From positions 638,649 through 702,648 of the forward strand of contig NZ_KQ948763.1 in assembly GCF_001514205.1 (NCBI RefSeq): a stretch of 64,000 nt of DNA. The letters run 5' to 3'. A program made the translations under genes and the position numbers. The DNA comes from Streptomyces griseoruber. GTDB lineage: Bacteria; Actinomycetota; Actinomycetes; Streptomycetales; Streptomycetaceae. The number at the start of each line of letters is the position of its first letter. Position 1 is the first letter of the stretch. Below are positions 30,324 through 37,242 of the stretch, piece by piece. The notes under the pieces are model-generated. The model was not told where the DNA came from, did no database searches, and was given only the letters and a program-made list of their open reading frames with translations.

Positions 30324-31667
30324 TCAGATGTTGCGGAAGCGGTTGATGGCGTCGAGGTGCTGGGCGCGCATCTCCTCGTCGCGCACGCCGAGGCCCTCCT
30401 CGGGGGCGAGGCACAGGACGCCGACCTTGCCCTGGTGGAGGTTGCGGTGCACGTCGTGGGCGGCCTGGCCGGTCTCCTCCAGCGCGTAGACCTTCGACAG
30501 GGTCGGGTGGATCTTGCCCTTCGCGATCAGCCGGTTGGCCTCCCAGGCCTCGCGGTAGTTGGCGAAGTGCGAGCCGATGATCCGCTTCAGGGACATCCAC
30601 AGGTAGCGGTTGTCGTACTCGTGGTTGTAGCCCGAGGTCGAGGCGCAGGTGACGATGGTGCCGCCCTTGCGCGTGACGTAGACGGAGGCGCCGAAGGTCT
30701 CGCGGCCGGGGTGCTCGAAGACGATGTCGACGTCCTCGCCGCCGGTGAGCTCACGGATGCGCTTGCCGAACCGCTTCCACTCGCGCGGGTCCTGCTCGTG
30801 CTCGTTCTTCCAGAACGTGTAGCCCTCGGCGTTGCGGTCGATGATCGCCTCGGCGCCCATGGCCCGGCAGATGTCCGCCTTCTGGGGGCTGGAGACGACA
30901 CAGATGGGGTTGGCGCCGCCGGCCAGCGCGAACTGGGTGGCGTACGAGCCGAGTCCGCCGGACGCGCCCCAGATCAGGACGTTGTCGCCCTGCTTCATCC
31001 CGGCGCCGTTCCTCGACACCAGCTGGCGGTAGGCGGTGGAGTTGACCAGGCCGGGGGCGGCGGCCTCCTCCCAGCTGAGGTGGTCCGGCTTGGGCATCAG
31101 CTGGTTGGACTTGACCAGGGCGATCTCGGCGAGGCCGCCGAAGTTGGTCTCGAAGCCCCAGATGCGCTGCTCGGGGTCGAGCATCGTGTCGTTGTGGCCG
31201 TCGGACGACTCCAGCTCGACGCTGAGGCAGTGCGCGACCACCTCGTCGCCCGGCTTCCAGGCGTTGACGCCGGGGCCGGTGCGCAGGACGACGCCCGCGA
31301 GGTCGGAGCCGATGACGTGGTACGGCAGGTCGTGGCGCTTGGTCAGCTCGCTGAGCCGGCCGTAGCGCTCCAGGAAGCCGAAGGTGGAGAGCGGCTCGAA
31401 GATCGAGGTCCACACGGAGTTGTAGTTGACCGAGGAGGCCATCACGGCCACCAGGGCCTCGCCCGGGCCGAGCTCGGGCAGCGGAACCTCGTCGAGGTGG
31501 ATCGACTTGCGGGGGTCCTTGTCGCGGGTCTCGAGCCCGGCGAACATCTCCGTCTCGTCCTTGTGGACGGTGATCGCGCGGTACGACTCGGGAAGCGGCA
31601 GGGCGGCGAAGTCGGCCGGCGTCGCGTCCGGCGACTGGATCGCGTCCAGGATGTCCTGAGTGGTCAC
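30324..31667 (-). CDS. ccr: Crotonyl-CoA carboxylase/reductase
   Basis: 447 residues of the zinc-free medium-chain reductase family. It reductively carboxylates crotonyl-CoA with NADPH and CO2 to (2S)-ethylmalonyl-CoA, the committing step of the pathway and a source of ethylmalonyl extender units. Features include VMASSVNYNSVWTSIFEP, GSDLAGVVLRTG, LIWGASGGLGSYATQFAL (NADPH fold) and FEHPGRETFGASVYV. The GTG at 31667 has GGAGG 7 bases upstream and is preferred over the longer frame that starts at 31862. First gene of the operon; ecm follows after 17 bases. Confidence 0.96.
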   Translation of the reverse strand: MTTQDILDAIQSPDATPADFAALPLPESYRAITVHKDETEMFAGLETRDKDPRKSIHLDEVPLPELGPGEALVAVMASSVNYNSVWTSIFEPLSTFGFLERYGRLSELTKRHDLPYHVIGSDLAGVVLRTGPGVNAWKPGDEVVAHCLSVELESSDGHNDTMLDPEQRIWGFETNFGGLAEIALVKSNQLMPKPDHLSWEEAAAPGLVNSTAYRQLVSRNGAGMKQGDNVLIWGASGGLGSYATQFALAGGANPICVVSSPQKADICRAMGAEAIIDRNAEGYTFWKNEHEQDPREWKRFGKRIRELTGGEDVDIVFEHPGRETFGASVYVTRKGGTIVTCASTSGYNHEYDNRYLWMSLKRIIGSHFANYREAWEANRLIAKGKIHPTLSKVYALEETGQAAHDVHRNLHQGKVGVLCLAPEEGLGVRDEEMRAQHLDAINRFRNI

Positions 31668-31850
31668 GGTGTTGCCTCCGGCGGTGAGCGCCCTGAGGGA
31701 GGGGCGCTGAGGGTTGTTTCGGTGCTGTTCGGCGGCGCTTTGTGGCGCGGGAGGTTGCCTGTGACGCAGGCGTCCGGGCGCGCAGGCCATGCGCTGCGGG
31801 GACAGCCGGCGTACGAAAGGTCTCTGCACGCCGGCCGCCCGGACACCTTC
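31668..31850 (-). promoter_or_regulatory. Long untranslated leader of ccr, no gene seen
   Basis: About 180 bases between the proposed promoter and the ccr start. It stays open in the ccr frame, but the strong ribosome binding site at the GTG argues that it is a leader. No riboswitch fold was recognised. Confidence 0.4.
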
Positions 31851-31879
31851 AACGTATGACACCGCGTGTCACCCCGCAA
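31851..31879 (-). promoter_or_regulatory. Candidate ccr promoter with operator in the spacer
   Basis: On the minus strand TTGCGG (31879-31874) and TACGTT (31856-31851) are 17 bases apart, a standard -35/-10 layout. The spacer contains the 15-bp palindrome TGACACCGCGTGTCA (31857-31871). A repressor bound there would block RNA polymerase; the TetR gene next door is the obvious candidate. Confidence 0.55.
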
Positions 31880-31892
31880 GGCACTGAGTGCC
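31880..31892. repeat. 13-bp palindrome upstream of the ccr promoter
   Basis: GGCACTGAGTGCC is perfectly symmetric about its central G. It begins directly next to the proposed -35 element, a usual place for an activator or second repressor site. Confidence 0.6.
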
Positions 31893-31990
31893 AGAACTTC
31901 CCCTCAGGTGAAATCTTTACGTAACAAATGAGCGATGATCGATCGAACAGGGTCTGAAATCCACCTGAAAAGGGGCTCTGACATGCCAAA

Positions 31991-32015
31991 ACGGCCACCC
32001 GGAGCGGGTGGCCGT
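31991..32015 (-). terminator. Intrinsic terminator after the tetR gene
   Basis: ACGGCCACCCG and CGGGTGGCCGT form an 11-bp stem with a three-base loop, followed on the minus strand by TTTT. It lies about 20 bases after the tetR stop. Confidence 0.85.
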
Positions 32016-32036
32016 CATCACAGCGGAAGGGTGGGG

Positions 32037-32852
32037 TCAGCGTTCCTTGAGCGCCTGTTCGATGGTGCGCATGACCTCGTCGAGCGGGGCGTCGGTACGG
32101 GCGACCGTCACCAGCACCTCGCCCTGCGCGGAGACCGCCGCGGGGGCCGGCCTGGCCGGCGCGCCGCCGCTGCGTCCGGCACCGATACCGGTGCCGAAGG
32201 TCCGGCGGACGATCGCGAAGGCGTGGTCGAGCTGGGTCTCGACGTCGCCCTGGCCGCCGGCCCTCAGCCAGCGCCGCAGGACGTGGTTGTGGGCGGTGAC
32301 CACGGCGGAGGCGGCGACCTCGGCGAGCAGCGGGTCGTCGTTGGCGTCGTCGTCGTGCGCGTGCTCGTCGAAGTGGCCGAGGAGGTAGCGGGTGAACAGC
32401 CGCTCGTAGCGGGCCACCGAGGCGATCTCCGCCTCCCGCAGCGTGGGCACCTCACGGGTCAGCTTGTAGCGGGCGACCGAGATCTCCGGCCGCGCCGCGT
32501 ACATCTTCATGACCTCCTTGATGCCGCGGCACACGGTGTCGAGGGGGTGCTCGTGGGCCGGGGCCGCGTTGAGGACGGCCTCGGCGCGGATCAGGGTGTC
32601 GTCGTGGTCGGGGAAGATCGCCTCTTCCTTGGAGCGGAAGTGGCGGAAGAAGGTGCGGCGGGCGACGCCGGCCGCGGCCGCGATCTCGTCGACGGTGGTC
32701 GCCTCGTACCCCTTCGTGGCGAACAGTTCCATGGCCGCGGCCGCCAGTTCGCGGCGCATCCTGAGCCGCTGGGCGGCCGCGCGGCCGCCCGCGGCACTCT
32801 CCGAAACGTCGGGCGTGGCTGGTGTACGTGGGGACCTGGCGGGCTGGGACAT
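32037..32852 (-). CDS. TetR-family transcriptional regulator
   Basis: 271 residues from the ATG at 32852 (MSQPARSP); another ATG is six codons upstream. The N-terminal HTH is clear: RRELAAAAMELFATKGYEATTVDEIAAAAGVARRTFFRHFRSKE is read across residues 30-75, with TVDEIAAAAGVARRTFFRHF the recognition region. The C-terminal ligand domain is all-helical with an Asp/His-rich loop (EHAHDDDAND). It sits between the 3-hydroxyacyl-CoA dehydrogenase and ccr on the same strand and has its own terminator, so it probably controls one or both flanking units; an acyl-CoA ligand is inference. Confidence 0.9.
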   Translation of the reverse strand: MSQPARSPRTPATPDVSESAAGGRAAAQRLRMRRELAAAAMELFATKGYEATTVDEIAAAAGVARRTFFRHFRSKEEAIFPDHDDTLIRAEAVLNAAPAHEHPLDTVCRGIKEVMKMYAARPEISVARYKLTREVPTLREAEIASVARYERLFTRYLLGHFDEHAHDDDANDDPLLAEVAASAVVTAHNHVLRRWLRAGGQGDVETQLDHAFAIVRRTFGTGIGAGRSGGAPARPAPAAVSAQGEVLVTVARTDAPLDEVMRTIEQALKER

Positions 32853-32901
32853 GCCCCGAACGTACTGCATGCGCGCAGCTCTCTGCGCAGGTCCGGGGTT
32901 T

Positions 32902-32924
32902 CCCCCGCCCCTGACGGGCGGGGG
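32902..32924 (-). terminator. Hairpin after the 3-hydroxyacyl-CoA dehydrogenase gene
   Basis: CCCCCGCCC and GGGCGGGGG pair perfectly around a five-base loop, about 90 bases past the stop at 33013 and about 50 bases before the tetR start. Confidence 0.5.
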
Positions 32925-33012
32925 GGATCCGGGCCCGGCGGGCACCAGGGGCCCGCCGGGGTCGAGCAGTCCGCCCCAGTCCCGGTCGCCTTCGGACCAG
33001 TCGCCGGCGCCG

Positions 33013-34818
33013 TCAGCGGCGGGCATATTCGCGGAAACCCCGGCCCGTCTTGCGGCCGAGGCAGCCCGCGGCCACCAGGTGCTCCAGCAGCGGGGCCGGG
33101 GCGAGTCCCGGGTCGCGGAACTCCCGGTGCAGGACCTTCTCGATCGCGAGCGAGACGTCCAGCCCGACCACGTCCAGCAGTTCGAAGGGACCCATCGGGT
33201 ACCCGCCGCCCAGCTTCATCGCGGCGTCGATGTCGTCGAGCGACGCATAGTGCTCCTGCACCATCTTGATCGCGTTGTTGAGGTACGGGAACAGCAGGGC
33301 GTTCACGATGAACCCCGCACGGTCTGCGCAGTCGACGGCGTGCTTCCTGATCCGTCCGCACACCTCGTGGACCGTCGTGTGGACGTCCTCGGCCGTCAAC
33401 ACCGTGCGGACGACCTCGACCAGCTTCATGGCGGGCGCCGGGTTGAAGAAGTGCATCCCGATGACGTCCTGCGGGCGCGAGGTGGCCCGGGCGCAGGCGA
33501 TGACCGGCAGCGAGGAGGTGGTGGTGGCCAGCACGGCGCCCGGCTTGCAGACCTTGTCGAAGGTGGCGAACAGCTGCCGCTTGATCTCCAGGTCCTCGGC
33601 GACCGCCTCGACGGCCAGGTCGACGTCGGCGAACGCGTCGTAGGAGCCGGCCGGGGTGATCCGCTCCAGCGTCTGCGCGGCGGCCTCGGCGGTCATCCGG
33701 CCCTTGTCGACCGAGCGCGCCAGGTTCTTGCCGATCCGGGCCTTCGCCGTCTGCGCCTTCTCCTCGCTGCGGGCGGCCAGGACGACGTCGTAGCCCGCCT
33801 TGGCGAACACCTCGGCGATCCCGGAGGCCATCGTGCCGGAACCGGCCACACCGACGCTGCGGACCTCGCGGCCGGGGGTGCCGGTCCCGCCGGCGGCGGG
33901 CGTCAGTGCGTCCGGGACGACGGTCGCGCTGCCCGGCGCCTCGTAGGTGTAGAAGCCGCGGCCCGCCTTACGGCCCGTCAGTCCGGCCGCGCTGAGCTGC
34001 CCCAGGATCGGGGCGGGCGCGTGCAGCCGGTCGCGCGACTCGGCGTACATGGCCTCCAGGACCGTACGGGCCGTGTCGACGCCGATCAGGTCGAGCAGCG
34101 CCAGCGGGCCCATCGGCAGCCCGCAGCCGAGCCGCATCGCGGCGTCGATGTCCTCACGGGAGGCATAGCGCGCCTCGTACATCGCGGCGGCCTGGTTGAG
34201 GTAGCCGAACAGCAGTCCGTCCGCGACGAATCCGGGGCGGTCGCCGACCGCGACGGGCTCCTTGCCGAGGTCGAGGGCGAGGTTGGTGACGGCGCTGACG
34301 GCGGCCGGCGCGGTCAGCACCGAGGAGACCACCTCGACCAGCCTCATCGCGGGCGCCGGGTTGAAGAAGTGCAGACCGAGCACGCGCTCCGGGCGGGCCG
34401 ACTCGGCGGCGAGCCGGGTCACGGACAGGGCGTTGGTGCCGGTGGCGAGGATCGTCTCCGGGCGGACGATCCCGTCCAGCTCGCGGAAGATCTGCTGCTT
34501 GATCTCGTACGACTCCGGGGCCACCTCGATCACCAGCTCGGCGTCGGCCGCCGCGCCCAGGTCGGTGGCGGTGCGGATCCGGGCCAGGGCGTCGGCGCGC
34601 TCCTGCTCGGTGAGCCGGCCGCGCCGCACGGCGCGGGCGGTGGAGGCCTCCAGCACGGCGAGCGAACGGGCCGTGCGCTCCTCGCTGATGTCGATGCCGA
34701 TCACCTCACGGCCGGCCTTGGCCAGGACCTCGGCGATGCCGGTGCCCATGGTGCCGAGGCCGACGACGGCGATCGTCCGGAGCGGGGACAGAGAGGTGTC
34801 GGAGAGGGGAGTGGCCAT
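33013..34818 (-). CDS. Double-module 3-hydroxyacyl-CoA dehydrogenase (3-hydroxybutyryl-CoA dehydrogenase-like)
   Basis: 601 residues made of two complete, similar 3HCDH units of about 290 residues each. NAD-binding motifs are VVGLGTMGTGIAEVLAKAG near the N-terminus and VAGSGTMASGIAEVFAKAG near residue 330; each unit repeats HFFNPAPAM and a C-terminal GRK-GRGF motif. It should interconvert acetoacetyl-CoA and 3-hydroxybutyryl-CoA, which supplies crotonyl-CoA for Ccr. The ATG at 34818 has GGAG 7 bases upstream. No enoyl-CoA hydratase domain is present, so this is not a FadB-type protein. Confidence 0.92.
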   Translation of the reverse strand: MATPLSDTSLSPLRTIAVVGLGTMGTGIAEVLAKAGREVIGIDISEERTARSLAVLEASTARAVRRGRLTEQERADALARIRTATDLGAAADAELVIEVAPESYEIKQQIFRELDGIVRPETILATGTNALSVTRLAAESARPERVLGLHFFNPAPAMRLVEVVSSVLTAPAAVSAVTNLALDLGKEPVAVGDRPGFVADGLLFGYLNQAAAMYEARYASREDIDAAMRLGCGLPMGPLALLDLIGVDTARTVLEAMYAESRDRLHAPAPILGQLSAAGLTGRKAGRGFYTYEAPGSATVVPDALTPAAGGTGTPGREVRSVGVAGSGTMASGIAEVFAKAGYDVVLAARSEEKAQTAKARIGKNLARSVDKGRMTAEAAAQTLERITPAGSYDAFADVDLAVEAVAEDLEIKRQLFATFDKVCKPGAVLATTTSSLPVIACARATSRPQDVIGMHFFNPAPAMKLVEVVRTVLTAEDVHTTVHEVCGRIRKHAVDCADRAGFIVNALLFPYLNNAIKMVQEHYASLDDIDAAMKLGGGYPMGPFELLDVVGLDVSLAIEKVLHREFRDPGLAPAPLLEHLVAAGCLGRKTGRGFREYARR

Positions 34819-35205
34819 CGCGGGACTCCAGAAGAAGAGGGTGACGACTGGGAACGCCCCCGGGTGCGCCGCGGGAACCTCTGCGAGGCTGGGCGCACCG
34901 GGTGCGGAAAAGGGATGCGGGTGGTGCCGGGCTACGAGCGCACACGCCCGGTGCCGGTCGCCGGGGGCGCGCACAACGCCCTGCGGACGAACGGGAGATC
35001 CGACCGGCCCTGTCCCGTGGCCGGGTCGTACAGCGGTACGTGGTACCGAACCGACTTCCTTGGCGGAGGCTGCGTCACCAGGCCGCCGCGAGGAGGGTGC
35101 GAGTGGGTGACTCGCTCTCCTGAGCTTAACCGGCGGGTAACGAGCGCGCCAGCCCCCGAAATGTGAGGTAACTCGCCGAGCCGCCCACGCCCTAGGCTCG
35201 GCGCC
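34819..35205. promoter_or_regulatory. 387-base divergent intergenic region
   Basis: Separates the dehydrogenase (minus) from the HEAT-repeat gene (plus). Short open frames here have no conserved look. It contains a TTAACCGGCGGGTAA near-palindrome at 35126-35140, described separately; nothing else was recognised. Confidence 0.5.
35126..35140. promoter_or_regulatory. Candidate TetR-type operator
   Basis: TTAACCGGCGGGTAA is a 15-bp near-palindrome of the form TTAnCCGnCGGnTAA. It lies 66 bases before the HEAT gene and about 310 bases before the dehydrogenase gene. The form resembles sites of TetR regulators of acyl-CoA metabolism; this is inference. Confidence 0.4.
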
Positions 35206-35781
35206 ATGGACGAAGAGTTGCGGGCGCTCACGGAGCGCTTACGGCAGGAGTCGGGCGGCACGGCATCCTACGAGCGGCTGGCGGCGGACGCGGGCCCCGA
35301 CGAACTGGCGGCCGTGCTCACCGAACCGGGGCGGCCGCTGTGGGCCCGGGAACTCGCCGCCTTCCGGCTGGGCCTCGCCGGGGACCGGCGCGCCTTCGAG
35401 GCGCTCGTCCTGCTGCTCAACCACCGCGACCCGCCGCGCTGTGCCTCGGCCGCCCATGCCCTGGCCCGGCTCGGCGACCCCCGCACCGCCCGCGCGGCGG
35501 CGGCGCTCGCCACCAACGAACTGCGGGTCGCCTACGCCCTGCACCCGGTCCGCCTCCTGGTGGAACTGCGGGCGCCGGAGTCGGTGCCCGCGCTGATCAC
35601 CACCCTCCGCCGGCGGCTGACGCCCCACGACCCCTACCGGCGGGTGGCCCTCGCCTGTGTGGAGGGTCTCGGCGCGCTCGGCGACGACCGTGCCCGGCCG
35701 GTTCTGAGCGACGCCCTCGCCCATCCGGCGCTCGCGGAGGCGGCCGTGCGGGCGCTGGCCCGGATCCCCCGGCAGCGCTGA
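35206..35781 (+). CDS. HEAT-repeat protein with a TTA codon
   Basis: 191 residues, soluble. Repeating helical pairs of about 30 residues are visible (WARELAAFRLGLAGDRRAFEALVLLL; CASAAHALARLGDPRTARAAAAL; RVALACVEGLGALGDDRARPVL), typical of HEAT/PBS-lyase repeats that serve as binding scaffolds. Codon 12 (35239-35241) is TTA, the rare leucine codon read by the bldA tRNA in Streptomyces, so full translation may wait for development. No later in-frame start avoids it without losing the conserved N-terminus. Function unknown. Confidence 0.85.
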   Translation: MDEELRALTERLRQESGGTASYERLAADAGPDELAAVLTEPGRPLWARELAAFRLGLAGDRRAFEALVLLLNHRDPPRCASAAHALARLGDPRTARAAAALATNELRVAYALHPVRLLVELRAPESVPALITTLRRRLTPHDPYRRVALACVEGLGALGDDRARPVLSDALAHPALAEAAVRALARIPRQR

Positions 35782-35944
35782 CTCACCGTCAACAGCGTTT
35801 TATCGCCAATTAGTTCGAGATTTGAATACCCGTTCGAGGGGAAGATCGCCTTCCGCCGAAATCCGGCTCGGTGTGCCCGCAGGGCTGCTGCCGAACTGAC
35901 CGCGGACAAGGCCGGACCATTCCGGCTACGGAGGGTGAGAGACA

Positions 35945-37093
35945 GTGACCAGTGCGCAACTCCCGGACGAGATGGACGAGATATCCGACCTGGCCCTACG
36001 TCAAGACCCGGTAAAAACGTTCGGGCGGTTCCTCGAGGAGAAGTGGACGGCGGTCTGCCGGGGTCTGGAGATAGACCCGTGGCAGACCGAGACCGTCCTC
36101 GGGGATCTGCGAGAGGTGCTCCACCCCTGGGGCGCGCGGCCCGTCGGAACGCGCTGCGAACCGCCCTCGTTCGTCTCGGCCGACGGCTTCCCCGCCGAAC
36201 TCTCCGTCAGCTGGAAGGCCGGCCGGCCCGAGGTCCGCATCCTCTTCGAGTCGCTCGGCTCCGACGGCACCCCGCTCGGCTGCCAGGAGGCCGGCCGGGA
36301 ACTGACGCGCCGGCTCGCCGGGAGCCCCGGGACGGACATCGCGCGGTACCTGAGCATCGAGGACCTGTTCCTCACCTCCGACCCCGAGCGCTACCGGGCC
36401 ACCCTCTGGCACTCCCTGGCCTGGAGACCGGGGCACCGGCCGCACTACAAGGTCTACCTCAACCCGCAGGTGAACGGCCTGGACCGGGCGTACGAGGTGA
36501 TGGCCGAAGCCATGCACCGGCTGGGCCTCGCGGACGCCTGGCGGCCGGTGGCCGAACGCGGGAAGGAACTCGCCAAGCAGGGACACGAGCTGGAGCTCAT
36601 GGCCCTCGACCTGGACGCCGGGAACACCTCCCGGGTCAAGGTCTACTACCGGCACCTTCCGATGGAGATGGCGGAACTGGACACGGTGGCGGCCCTGGCG
36701 CACCGCTACGAGCCCGAGCGGGCGGCCCGGGCGCGGTCCGTCATCTACGGGCGCGACGGCGGCACCGTGAGCAACGAGCCGATGACCTGCCTGGCGTTCC
36801 GGGAGGGCACGCCGGGCCCCGAGGAGGCCAACCTCTATCTGCGCCTGCCGGACAACACCCGCGACGACGCGGAGGCGGCCGCACGCGTCGCCCGGCTCAT
36901 GGACCTGGAGGGGGTCGACCCCCGCCCGCTCGCCGGAATCCTGCGGGAACTGGGGGCGGGCGGCCCGGGGGCCGGCGGCGGGCTCCAGGAACTGTGCAGC
37001 TACCGGACGATCTCGCCGCGGACGCCCGCGGACATCGGTCTGTACCTGCGGTTCAGCACGTACGCCCAGCATCAGGCCGGCATCCCGGCCTGA
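35945..37093 (+). CDS. DMATS-type aromatic (indole) prenyltransferase
   Basis: 382 residues of the tryptophan dimethylallyltransferase family (PF11991, ABBA fold). It attaches a prenyl group from an allylic diphosphate to an aromatic substrate. Family residues are in place: E85 in GFPAELS (indole-binding Glu), R98, K169-x-Y171 in HYKVYLNP, R230-x-K232-x-Y234 in SRVKVYY, and R369/Y373 near the end; these correspond to the diphosphate-binding and tyrosine-shield positions of fungal enzymes. GTG at 35945 has GGAGG 10 bases upstream. No tryptophanase, NRPS or monooxygenase partner is beside it, so the substrate is open. Confidence 0.88.
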   Translation: MTSAQLPDEMDEISDLALRQDPVKTFGRFLEEKWTAVCRGLEIDPWQTETVLGDLREVLHPWGARPVGTRCEPPSFVSADGFPAELSVSWKAGRPEVRILFESLGSDGTPLGCQEAGRELTRRLAGSPGTDIARYLSIEDLFLTSDPERYRATLWHSLAWRPGHRPHYKVYLNPQVNGLDRAYEVMAEAMHRLGLADAWRPVAERGKELAKQGHELELMALDLDAGNTSRVKVYYRHLPMEMAELDTVAALAHRYEPERAARARSVIYGRDGGTVSNEPMTCLAFREGTPGPEEANLYLRLPDNTRDDAEAAARVARLMDLEGVDPRPLAGILRELGAGGPGAGGGLQELCSYRTISPRTPADIGLYLRFSTYAQHQAGIPA

Positions 37094-37242
37094 CCCCGGA
37101 GCGACCCGTCCCAGTGAGGCGACGGCCCTTCAGGGGCCCCTCCAGGACCGGCGCAACGGCTCCGTGCGGTCAACGGCGACCTCGCGGAGCCCTCGCGGCA
37201 CCCCTTTCGCAGGGCTGCCTGTTCAGCCCCGTTCGGCCCTGT

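Noticed and set aside
32852..32900. CTGCGC repeats next to the tetR start as an autoregulatory operator
   Set aside because: CTGC-N6-GCAG is too short and imperfect to separate from chance in this composition.
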